DNA from: Amycolatopsis orientalis DSM 40040 = KCTC 9412
GTDB taxonomy: Bacteria > Actinomycetota > Actinomycetes > Mycobacteriales > Pseudonocardiaceae
Reading direction: 5' to 3'
Assembly: GCF_000478275.1 (NCBI RefSeq)
Contig: NZ_ASJB01000030.1
Coordinates: 113,686-177,685 of the forward strand
Length of the DNA stretch: 64,000 bases
Shown: piece by piece, positions 33,925 through 44,320 of the stretch
Position numbering within the stretch: position 1 is the first letter of the stretch
Layout of the letters: the number at the start of each line of letters is the position of its first letter
Program-made: the position numbers and the translations under genes
The notes under the pieces: model-generated
Database searches by the model: none
What the model was told of the DNA's origin: nothing
Seen by the model: the letters and a program-made list of their open reading frames with translations, nothing else

Positions 33925-35094
33925 GTGCGTGACCTTTCCGCCCGACAGGCCGAGATCTCCGAGCTGGTCGACACCCGGTGGGGAAGCTTGCTCGACGAAG
34001 TCAGCGGCACCGTCGTCGAGCGGGACGAGGCACGACAGCCACCTCCGGCCGCGCTGCTGGACGCGCTCGCGGCGGCCGGGCTGCACGGGCTGTCGCTGGA
34101 CCCGGAAATCGGCGGCGAAGGTGTCGATGTCCTGACCTGGGGCATGGTGCTCGAACAGATCGGCTACCGATGCCTGGACTCGGCGCTTCCGATGATCATC
34201 AATCACACCATCGACATCGCCCGGTTCGTGCACGAATCCGGTCGCACCGACCTGATCGGGAAATACGCCGTCCCCATCGGCAGGGGAACCATCGGCGCGG
34301 GCATCGCCTACACGGAGGACGCGGACGCGTGGTCGTTCCGGACCGTACTGCGGCCCAAAGGCGACGACTTCACCTTGTCCGGCTACAAGTCCTACGTGAC
34401 GGCCGGGATGATGAGTGACGTCTTCCTGACCTACCCGTTGGACGAGGCCGGCGACATGGTGGCTTGCCTGGTCGAGCGGAACGACCCGGGTGTGACGGTG
34501 ACCCCGGCGGAACCGCTGGGGATGCGCACGGCCGGAGCGGCGGCGCTCACCTTCCAGGACGTCCTGCTCCCCGCGGACCGGATACTCCAGGCCAGCGACG
34601 GTCTCACGCACGCGCAACGGTTCCTGAGCAACCAGCGGCTGTGGATCACCTGCGCGCCGCTCGGTCGCGCGCAGCGGGTCATGGAGGACTGCGCGGCACG
34701 GTTGTCGACCAGTATCCGTTACGGCGAGCCGGTCTCCGGGCTCAAGAACGTCGAAGCGACCCTGGGCCGCATGTACGTGGCGATCGAATCGGCCAGGGCG
34801 ATGCTCTACCACGCGCTCACCCATGTCGGCGCCGGTCTCGCCGAGCCGGTGTTCGACCCGGTTCTGTCCGCCGCCAAGCATTTCGCGGCCGAGCAGATCC
34901 GCTTCGTGCTCGAATCGGCGTTCCGGGTGTCGGGCGGCTACGGCTTCTACGGCACCCCGCACCTGGGCCGGTACATGCGCGACTTCAGCGGGCTCACCCT
35001 CGTCGCGGGAACCAACGACATCCTGGAAACCAACCTCGGCGCGGGCGTCGTCGCGCGAGCGGGCCGGAACCACGAGAACGGAGACCGAGGATGA
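33925..35094 (+). CDS. Acyl-CoA dehydrogenase-fold flavoprotein lacking the usual catalytic Glu
   Basis: A 389-residue protein; the GTG at 33925 follows GGAGG. The ACAD layout is clear: N-terminal helices (LLDALAAAGLHGLSLDPEIG), middle beta domain (AGIAYTEDADAW, in place of the usual TEP.AGSD), and C-terminal helices with SGGYGFYGTPHLGRYMRD. In the segment that normally reads YEGT, with Glu as catalytic base, this protein reads LVAGTNDILETNLG, with Ala in that place. It may use a base elsewhere, as some family members do, or catalyse a different flavin reaction. The stop overlaps the MoaD-like start (ATGA), so the two are translationally coupled. Confidence 0.85.
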   Translation: MRDLSARQAEISELVDTRWGSLLDEVSGTVVERDEARQPPPAALLDALAAAGLHGLSLDPEIGGEGVDVLTWGMVLEQIGYRCLDSALPMIINHTIDIARFVHESGRTDLIGKYAVPIGRGTIGAGIAYTEDADAWSFRTVLRPKGDDFTLSGYKSYVTAGMMSDVFLTYPLDEAGDMVACLVERNDPGVTVTPAEPLGMRTAGAAALTFQDVLLPADRILQASDGLTHAQRFLSNQRLWITCAPLGRAQRVMEDCAARLSTSIRYGEPVSGLKNVEATLGRMYVAIESARAMLYHALTHVGAGLAEPVFDPVLSAAKHFAAEQIRFVLESAFRVSGGYGFYGTPHLGRYMRDFSGLTLVAGTNDILETNLGAGVVARAGRNHENGDRG

Positions 35095-35357
35095 ACTTCG
35101 AGTTCACAGGCATCCTTCTGCGCACGGCGGACAACAAGCGTTCGGTGTCGGTCGAAGCCACCACGCTCGCCGGCGCACTGGCCGAACTGTCCGACATGTT
35201 CCCCTCGATGGGCCGAGTCCTGCTCGACAACACCGGAAGCCTGCGGAAGGCGCACCGCGTGTTCCTCAACGGCGAACTGGTCCCCCATCCCGACGAGACC
35301 ATGCCGCTGGGGGACGACGACCGGATCGAGTTCTTCACCGCGGTCGCCGGTGGCTGA
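35091..35357 (+). CDS. MoaD/ThiS-like ubiquitin-fold sulfur carrier protein
   Basis: Eighty-eight residues in the beta-grasp pattern of MoaD/ThiS (NKRSVSVEATTLAGALAELS, RVFLNGELVPHPDETMPLGD, DDRIEFFTAVAGG), ending exactly in Gly-Gly, the tail that is adenylated and thiocarboxylated in sulfur carriers. It overlaps the ACAD by 4 bp and the methyltransferase by 8 bp. No molybdopterin or thiamin genes and no E1-like adenylyltransferase or sulfurtransferase lie near, so it must borrow an activating enzyme. A role in sulfur delivery to a small molecule is an inference. Confidence 0.85.
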   Translation: MNFEFTGILLRTADNKRSVSVEATTLAGALAELSDMFPSMGRVLLDNTGSLRKAHRVFLNGELVPHPDETMPLGDDDRIEFFTAVAGG

Positions 35358-36141
35358 GGACGCGGCGCTCGCGGAGGGAAGGCGCTGGGGCGGCCACGCG
35401 CGGGACTGGGCGGAGATCCAGGAGCGAACGATCCACCCCGCGTGGCAGGCTGTGCTGACCGCGCTGCCGGCTTCGTCGTCACATTCGTTGCTGGACCTCG
35501 GCTGCGGCGCCGGCGGATTCGCCCGGCTGGCCGCGGCACACCACACCCGCGTCACCGGCCTGGACGCCTCCCGCGCGCTGGTCGACATCGCCCGCACCCG
35601 CCACCCGGCCGGGCCGTTCCTGGTGGGCGACATGGAACGCGTTCCCTTCCCCGACGCGGAATTCACCGCGGTGACGGCGTTCAACAGCCTGCACTTCGCG
35701 CGGCACCCGGCCAGGGTCGTCACGGAGGCGATCCGGGTCACCCGGCCAGGAGGACGGATCGCCGTCACCGCCTGGGGGCCGCTCCTGGACTGCGACGCGA
35801 TGGCGTACTTCCTCGATCTCGCCGGGCTGCTGCCGCCCGCCCCGCGCCACGCCGACCCCGCCGCGGACCTCACGGATCCGGCGGCCGTGCGGCGGCTGCT
35901 CTCGCGCGCAGGCCTGGCCGTCGGCCCGGCGCGGACGTTGTCCTGCCCCTGGGAGTACCCCGACCTGACGACCGCCCTCCGCGGGCTGCTGTCCACTGGA
36001 CCCGCGGCGACCGCGATCAGCCACGCCGGCCTGGAGCGGGTCGCGGAAACCATCACCGGCTCGATCTCGCCCTACCGGCGTCGCGACGGCTCCTATCTCC
36101 TGCACAACACCTGTTTCACCGTGGTCGCCACCCTTCCCTGA
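35350..36141 (+). CDS. Class I SAM-dependent methyltransferase
   Basis: A 263-residue protein from a GTG at 35350 that overlaps the MoaD-like gene. SAM motif I is LLDLGCGAGGFARLAA; the acidic loop GLDASRALVDIAR and VGDMERVPFPDAEFTAVTAF follow, then a post-motif strand in RVTRPGGRIAVTAWG. This is the UbiE/Methyltransf_11 type that methylates O, N or C atoms of small molecules. It closes the three-gene overlap operon and is convergent with the esterase 19 bp beyond. The substrate is unknown. Confidence 0.9.
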   Translation: MAEDAALAEGRRWGGHARDWAEIQERTIHPAWQAVLTALPASSSHSLLDLGCGAGGFARLAAAHHTRVTGLDASRALVDIARTRHPAGPFLVGDMERVPFPDAEFTAVTAFNSLHFARHPARVVTEAIRVTRPGGRIAVTAWGPLLDCDAMAYFLDLAGLLPPAPRHADPAADLTDPAAVRRLLSRAGLAVGPARTLSCPWEYPDLTTALRGLLSTGPAATAISHAGLERVAETITGSISPYRRRDGSYLLHNTCFTVVATLP

Positions 36142-36160
36142 CTCCCCCGCGCCGAGAACT

Positions 36161-37513
<1,353 letters not shown>

Positions 37514-37623
37514 TCACCTCGAAATCCGACGGTAAGGACGCCGCGTGATCACGTCAATACTTGATTCACGAGCCGTGCAAGTTACACAGCTATCGTCCAC
37601 TGTCGACCGAGCCATGACCGGTG

Positions 37624-38739
37624 TCAGCACGCCCCGGGGATCGCGTGTGCTCCGCACGATTCGCGCACGACCAGGGTGGGCCACAGCTGGACGCGGTGGA
37701 CCGGCCGGTCGCCACGATCGGCCACCCGGGCCAGCGCCAGCTCCGCGGCGAGCACACCCAGGCGGTGTTTCTGCGGGCAGACCGCGGTCAACGGCGGATC
37801 GGAGGCGGCGGCGACCTCGTCGTCGTAGGTGACGATCGCGAGGTCTCCCGGCACGGTGATGCCGCGATGCCGGGCCAGCGCGATGAGCCCGATCGCTTCC
37901 CGGTCGGAATGCACGAGAAGCGCGGTGACACCTTCGGCGCGCAGGCGCGTGAGCATCTCGTCGTAGGCGTGGGGCCATCCGGCGGAGCCATACGGCGGGA
38001 CATCCAGATCCGCGGTATGACCCGGGTCGAGACCGAGCGAGGAGCCCGCCTCCCGCCAGCCGCGGCGCAGCGCGTCCCTGGTCGGGCTGGAGCGTGAGGT
38101 CACCAGCCCGACTCGCCGGTGCCCGAGGCTCATCAGATGGCGCAGTGCCAGACCGGCGCCGAGCGCGTGCGCCGTCGTGGCGGCGTCGAGGCCGAGCATC
38201 GGGAGTTCCTGTGGCGGCAGGCGTTCGACCAGTACCACCGGTACGGCGAGTGAGCCCAGCCAGCGGAGCAGCTCCGTCCCGGCCCTGCCGTTGGTCGTCG
38301 GCGCGATCAGCAGGGTGTGGACGCCGCGGTCGAGCAGATTGCCCACCTGGCGGCGATCTTCGGCGGGATCGTAGCTCGACGGGCGCAGGATCAGCCGCCC
38401 ACCGGCGGCGGCCACGGTCGTCTGCGCGCCCTGGATCACCGGCGGCCAGTAGTACTCCACCGACGGCGCCACCATGCCGACCAAGGTGCCGGGCGCGACC
38501 ACGCCAGCGGACGGCCGCACGCCGTTGCGGTTGTTCTTCTGCTGTCCCGCACGGGAACGCGGCAGCGTCGCGCCGCCGTGCACCCTCGCCAACAGGCCCT
38601 GGTCCTCCAGCTCGGTCACGTCACGCCGCACGGTCACGGCGGAAACGCCGAGCCGGACGGCCAGGTCGCTGAGCCGGACCGTGCCACGCTGCCGCAGCTC
38701 GGCGAGGATGATGCCGTGGCGCTCCGAGGCGAGCATCAT
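37624..38739 (-). CDS. DeoR-HTH / LacI-sensor hybrid regulator
   Basis: A 371-residue protein; GGGAGGGG stands six bases before the ATG at 38739. The N-terminal domain is DeoR-type (LRQRGTVRLSDLAVRLGVSA, VTVRRDVTELEDQGLLARVH, then GGA), not the LacI HTH. From about residue 80 a LacI/GalR-type periplasmic-binding-like domain follows (VGMVAPSVEYYWPPVIQGAQ, then LLVHSDREAIGLIALARHRG, and VTYDDEVAAASDPPLTAV). It probably senses a sugar released by the nearby glycosidases. A CebR-like palindrome sits 23 bp upstream of its start. Confidence 0.88.
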   Translation of the reverse strand: MMLASERHGIILAELRQRGTVRLSDLAVRLGVSAVTVRRDVTELEDQGLLARVHGGATLPRSRAGQQKNNRNGVRPSAGVVAPGTLVGMVAPSVEYYWPPVIQGAQTTVAAAGGRLILRPSSYDPAEDRRQVGNLLDRGVHTLLIAPTTNGRAGTELLRWLGSLAVPVVLVERLPPQELPMLGLDAATTAHALGAGLALRHLMSLGHRRVGLVTSRSSPTRDALRRGWREAGSSLGLDPGHTADLDVPPYGSAGWPHAYDEMLTRLRAEGVTALLVHSDREAIGLIALARHRGITVPGDLAIVTYDDEVAAASDPPLTAVCPQKHRLGVLAAELALARVADRGDRPVHRVQLWPTLVVRESCGAHAIPGAC

Positions 38740-38761
38740 CGCGCACCCCTCCCGGTTATCC

Positions 38762-38775
38762 TGGAAGCGCTCCCA
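38762..38775. promoter_or_regulatory. CebR/CelR-like operator (one mismatch)
   Basis: TGGAAGCGCTCCCA differs by one base from the TGGGAGCGCTCCCA box bound by CebR of Streptomyces and CelR of Thermobifida. It lies 23 bp upstream of the DeoR/LacI hybrid start. Confidence 0.6.
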
Positions 38776-38865
38776 GGCGAGGGTAAGGAGGGTCCGAAGC
38801 GGTGTCAACCGTCAGCTGATCACCGATCGCTCTGTGCACAATGGACGGAATTCGCGCGACCCCGG

Positions 38866-41265
38866 TCAGCTCCGGGTCCATTTCTGTCCGTTCGTGCCGG
38901 TACAGGCCGCGAGTACCACCTGCGTTCCGTTCTCACCACCACCGGCGTCGAGACACAGTTTCGAGCGGGCCCCGGTGATCGTGCCGTCCGCGTTGACGGT
39001 CCACTGCTGGCCGTCCCCGCCGCCGCAGTCCCAGATCCGCACCCGGGTGCCGGGGGCGGTGCCGCCCCCTTCCGTGTCGAGGCATTTGGTGCCGTACACC
39101 TGCAACTGCTTGCCGGCGGTCAGCGTCCACCACTGGTTCGCTCCCCCGTTGCAGTCCCACACCACCGTGCGGGTGCCGTTCGCCTGCGACTGGCCGAAGA
39201 CGTCGAGGCAGCGGCCGGAGCCGGTGTTGCGCAACGCCGACGACTGCCCGCCCGAAGCCGAGACCACACTGAAGTTGTCGAACTGCGCCGTCTCGCCCTG
39301 GCTGGTCCCGAGCCCTGCCTGACCGGCCGTCCACGTCGTGTCGTTCACCGTGCCGACGACAACGCCGTCGATGCTCGCGGTGATGGTGCCGCCGGAGAAG
39401 CCGAGCGCGAGGGTATGCCAGCGGTTGGTGCCCAGCGCGGTGGTCGTGCCGCTGCGCAACGTCGTGACCTGGCGGTCGGTGTTGTTCCGCAGGATCGACC
39501 ACGCGCCGTTGTCGCCTGCCCTGAAGTAGTAGGCGGCCAGCGCGCCCTGGTCGGTCGTCTTCTGCCCACCGGCGCGGCCGATCAGTTCGGCGTGCCCCGG
39601 CTTTTCCAGCAAAACGTCGGCCGACACGGTGTAGTTGTTCCAGTTCACGTTGCCCAGCAACGCGTACGGGGCCGTCTCGGTCTTCCAGGGGATGGCCTTC
39701 TGCGGTGAGGCCTGGCGGACGCAGCGGCCCGCACGGCCGGCACCGCAGCCGGCGACCTCGAACGCGCCTTCCATGTCCATCAGGTACTTGGCCTCTTTGC
39801 CGAGCGCGTAGCCGTCGAAGCCGTCGCTGTAGGGCAAGCCGAGCGAGCCGGGTGGCGGGCTGACGGCGGTGCCCTTCCCCTGCCCGGTCGTGGTCGTGAG
39901 GGTGTACAGGTGTCCCGGCTGGACGGTGAGCGAGTACCGGCCGCCCGACGGGGTGAGGTCCGCGCTGTGCACGAAGTGGTCGGCGGGGTTGTTGGAGTTC
40001 AGGTTGGTCGACCACACCCGCACCGGGCCGGTGGACAGGCCGCCCCCGACGGTGAAGTCCAGCGTCTGGGCCGAGGTGGCGTCCATCGTCTCGATGATGG
40101 TGCTGTAGTCAGAGTTGTTCGGCGACTTCATCGAGACGAAGCTGCCGTTGGCCCGGTTCCCGCCGAGGTAGCCGCTGGAGGTGTCCAGGTACTTCCAGCC
40201 GGGCGCGGTGAACTGCGCCGTATGCGCCAGCGCCCAAGTGTCCTTGCCGACCGAGTAGTTGCCGGACCACGGCTGGTTGGCCAGGATCAGGCCGACCGTC
40301 GGCCAGGGGATGTTCGGCGTGGTCGCGGCGATCAGGTCCCAGTTGAGGTAGGCGGTCATCTTCCCGTCGATGTAGACCCGGTTGATGCCGCGGGCCAGCG
40401 GTTTGGCGCCGTCGTTGTAATCCTGCGAGCCGTTCTCGCTCGACCAGAGCACCTTGCCGGAGTTCGCGGCGTTCGCCGGCACCGGGCAGGAGGTCTGCGC
40501 GCTGAGGTAGCCGCACGTGTAGTGGGCGCTCAGCACGTCGGTCGCGTCGCGGTAGGCGGGGTTCGACGCGAGCGGGCCCGCCGGACCCCAGTCACCGGGC
40601 CACGAATCGCCCACGATCACCTTGACGCCGCTGTAGCCGTTGGCGTTCAACGCGTTGCGCAGGTCGACAGTCCACTGAGGACTCCACTGCTTTTCGTTCT
40701 GCGCCGCGGTGAGGTAGTCGATGGTCAGGTTGTGCTTCTTCGCGCAGCTCAGCCAGGTCAGCAAGTAGTCGATCATGTCCTTGGAGAGGAAGGTCCCGTT
40801 GCCGATCCAGCCGGGCGCTCCCCAGGGCAGGCCGACCAGCTTGATTCCGGGATTGCGGGCCTTCGCCTGCTCGGCGATCCACCACTCGTAACCGCGGTCG
40901 CAGTCGAGATCGCCGCGGAAGTGGGCGTGGCTCGGTTCGGCCCCGCTGGTGGAGTTGGTGTCGCCGCCGATCTCCACCTTGAGGATCTGCAGGGCCGCGC
41001 CGTAGGCGGGTTTGAACAGGTAGTCCAGGATCTGCCCGCGCTGCGGCTCGGGATAGTCGATCAGCAGGCGGCTGTTCCCGCCGCCGCCGCTGACCGCCCC
41101 GACGCCGTCGAAAGTGCGGCCACCCGACGCTCCGTTGATCGTGATCGAGGTGGCGGCCAGTGCCGGCGACGCGGCCGGGCCCACGACACTCGCCGCGCAC
41201 AGGGCCATGACGACGGCGGCCACCGCCGGGCCACGCCACCGGCGCGGTCTCCTGAGACGGAACAT
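38866..41265 (-). CDS. Secreted GH59-family beta-galactosidase-like enzyme with CBM13
   Basis: A 799-residue protein; AAGGAGAG precedes the ATG at 41265. Signal peptide AAVVMALCAASVVGPAASPA. Residues about 40-450 match galactocerebrosidase-type GH59 (GRTFDGVGAVSGGGGNSRLL, LQILKVEIGGDTNSTSG). The likely acid/base is in YLTAAQNEKQW and the nucleophile in VLWSSENGSQDYND. A laminin-G-like domain (about 470-655) and a C-terminal ricin-B trefoil (about 668-799, QQWTVNADGT, QKWTRS) follow. Bacterial members act on beta-galactans. It is 26 bp downstream of the GH43 gene and surely in one operon with it. Confidence 0.88.
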   Translation of the reverse strand: MFRLRRPRRWRGPAVAAVVMALCAASVVGPAASPALAATSITINGASGGRTFDGVGAVSGGGGNSRLLIDYPEPQRGQILDYLFKPAYGAALQILKVEIGGDTNSTSGAEPSHAHFRGDLDCDRGYEWWIAEQAKARNPGIKLVGLPWGAPGWIGNGTFLSKDMIDYLLTWLSCAKKHNLTIDYLTAAQNEKQWSPQWTVDLRNALNANGYSGVKVIVGDSWPGDWGPAGPLASNPAYRDATDVLSAHYTCGYLSAQTSCPVPANAANSGKVLWSSENGSQDYNDGAKPLARGINRVYIDGKMTAYLNWDLIAATTPNIPWPTVGLILANQPWSGNYSVGKDTWALAHTAQFTAPGWKYLDTSSGYLGGNRANGSFVSMKSPNNSDYSTIIETMDATSAQTLDFTVGGGLSTGPVRVWSTNLNSNNPADHFVHSADLTPSGGRYSLTVQPGHLYTLTTTTGQGKGTAVSPPPGSLGLPYSDGFDGYALGKEAKYLMDMEGAFEVAGCGAGRAGRCVRQASPQKAIPWKTETAPYALLGNVNWNNYTVSADVLLEKPGHAELIGRAGGQKTTDQGALAAYYFRAGDNGAWSILRNNTDRQVTTLRSGTTTALGTNRWHTLALGFSGGTITASIDGVVVGTVNDTTWTAGQAGLGTSQGETAQFDNFSVVSASGGQSSALRNTGSGRCLDVFGQSQANGTRTVVWDCNGGANQWWTLTAGKQLQVYGTKCLDTEGGGTAPGTRVRIWDCGGGDGQQWTVNADGTITGARSKLCLDAGGGENGTQVVLAACTGTNGQKWTRS

Positions 41266-41291
41266 GGTGCTCTCCTTCGGCGGGAACCCGG

Positions 41292-42911
41292 CTACGGAGT
41301 GGTCAGATCGAAGCGCTGCAGGGTGACGGCGCCCCCGAGTGACTGGGTGGCGTGGTTGAACACCGCGAACCGGTACCCCATGAAGAACGGCCAGTCGCTG
41401 TTGAGCGTGAAGCCGGGCCCGAACGAGGTGAAGTTGACGCCGTCGGCGCTGTAGGAGAACCGGGCCTGCCGCCCCGCGCCCGGCCGGATGTCGGCGTTGG
41501 CGCGCAACCAGATCCGGCTGCCGGTGAAACCGGCTCCGGCGACCTCCGTCCCGGTCGTCCTGGTGTTCCAGTTGCTGTCCATGGTGAGGTTGTTCACCAT
41601 CACCACCCGGTTGCGGCCGCCGTCCCGTTTGACCCCGATCCAGGCGGACGAGTCACGCAGCATGGCCAGTCCCGTCCGGTCACCGTCCCTCATCGCGCTC
41701 AGCTCGAGCGAGATCGTCGCGGTGGATGTCGGCCCTTGTATCCGATGGGTCAACGTGTTCTTCGCGGCGTACAGATCGCCAGTGACGGAAGCTGTCTGCA
41801 GGCGCAGGCCGTTGCCGACCGAGAACCTGGCGGTGTCCGGGTTGTGGTTCCACTCCCACTCCGGCCCGAGCGCGGTGCCGGTGAACGTGTCGGTGCCGAG
41901 CATCGGCTTGACCGGCCGTGGCGGCGGCGGCAGGTTCGGCGCCGGATAGTTCGTGCCCCAGCGGTTGTTGACGGTCTGCAGCCGCGGCCAGCCGTCGGCG
42001 GTCCAGGTGACCGGCGCGAGCACCGGGATCCGGCCGCCGGGGTAGGCGTCGACGAAAGCCATGTAGTACCAGTCGCCGTTCTGCGTCTGCACCATGCCGC
42101 CCTGGTGCGGCACGCCGCCACCGGCCACCGGCCCCGGCAGGTTCAGCAGTACCTGCTGCACGGTGTAGGGCCCGAACGGGCCGGACGTCGATTTCAGGAT
42201 GTACTGCCCGTTCGCGGGGCGCGTGACGAAGATGTAGTAGCTGCCGTTGCGCTTGTAGAACCGCGAACCCTCGAGCGTGCCGATGTTCGACGGCGTCTGG
42301 AACACCTGCTGCGAGCGCACCTCGGTCTTGCCGTCCTTCGACAGCTGGGCGACGCTGAGGGTGGTGTTGCCGTACGCGACGTACATCGTGTCGTCGTCGT
42401 CGACCAGCATCCCCGCGTCGTAGTAGCACTTGTCGATCGTCGTGTGCTTGGTCCACTGCCCGTCGACGGAAGCCGCCGTGTAGATGTGGGTCTTGGCGAA
42501 ATCGACGCATCCGCCCCAGTAGAAGGTGTTGTTGCTCTTGCGGTGGTTCAAGAACGACGCCCAGATCCCCCGGACGTACCCGCGTCCGCCGTTCAGGTCG
42601 TATTTGGCCCCGAAGTCGAGCCGTGGCACGGAATGCCCGGCGAATTCCCAGTTCACCAGGTCGTACGAACGCAGGATCGGCGCACCGGGCGAGTAGTGCA
42701 TGGTCGAGGCCGAGTAGTAGTACGCGTCGCCGACCCTGATGATGTCGACGTCCGCGAAGTCCTGCCAGAGGATCGGGTTCGTGATCGCCGCGCCCCGCGG
42801 AGCCGGCTGCGCGTCGGCATCCGGGCGGGGGCTCGCGGTGAGCCCGCCGAACAGCAGACCGACGGCGGCGGCCAACGCCAGTACGGCTTTCCCCAGTCGA
42901 TGACGTGCCAT
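41292..42911 (-). CDS. Secreted GH43-family beta-xylosidase/arabinofuranosidase
   Basis: A 539-residue protein; AAAGGA stands five bases before the ATG at 42911, and the frame upstream of it has no family sequence. Signal peptide LALAAAVGLLFGGLTAS. The five-bladed propeller starts at ITNPILWQDFADVDIIRVGD, with the general-base Asp there and the pKa-modulating Asp in YYDAGMLVDDDDTMYVAYGN; the acid is probably in IGTLEGSRFYKRNGSYYIF. A C-terminal beta-sandwich of the XynB type (about 345-539, FTGTALGPEWEWNHNPDTAR) follows. It cleaves xylo- or arabino-oligosaccharides. First gene of the two-gene operon with GH59, divergent from the xylanase. Confidence 0.9.
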   Translation of the reverse strand: MARHRLGKAVLALAAAVGLLFGGLTASPRPDADAQPAPRGAAITNPILWQDFADVDIIRVGDAYYYSASTMHYSPGAPILRSYDLVNWEFAGHSVPRLDFGAKYDLNGGRGYVRGIWASFLNHRKSNNTFYWGGCVDFAKTHIYTAASVDGQWTKHTTIDKCYYDAGMLVDDDDTMYVAYGNTTLSVAQLSKDGKTEVRSQQVFQTPSNIGTLEGSRFYKRNGSYYIFVTRPANGQYILKSTSGPFGPYTVQQVLLNLPGPVAGGGVPHQGGMVQTQNGDWYYMAFVDAYPGGRIPVLAPVTWTADGWPRLQTVNNRWGTNYPAPNLPPPPRPVKPMLGTDTFTGTALGPEWEWNHNPDTARFSVGNGLRLQTASVTGDLYAAKNTLTHRIQGPTSTATISLELSAMRDGDRTGLAMLRDSSAWIGVKRDGGRNRVVMVNNLTMDSNWNTRTTGTEVAGAGFTGSRIWLRANADIRPGAGRQARFSYSADGVNFTSFGPGFTLNSDWPFFMGYRFAVFNHATQSLGGAVTLQRFDLTTP

Positions 42912-42986
42912 CACGGTCCTTTCGCCTTTTCCCGCTCCCGTTCCGGGAGGTAAGTCATCCACGTCGGTTCCGACACTGTCTACTGA

Positions 42987-44306
<1,320 letters not shown>

Positions 44307-44320
44307 CCACGGAGGTAGCG

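Noticed and set aside
33654..34145. Reverse frame with a helical-looking stretch (LNVLNEHSGLLAEAERRL)
   Set aside because: It runs through the start of the acyl-CoA dehydrogenase gene and through the hairpin repeat, with no family match; the helical stretch is short and could be chance.
41352..42953. Forward frame of 533 codons over the GH43 gene
   Set aside because: Complement of an unambiguous glycosidase; composition is that of a shadow frame.
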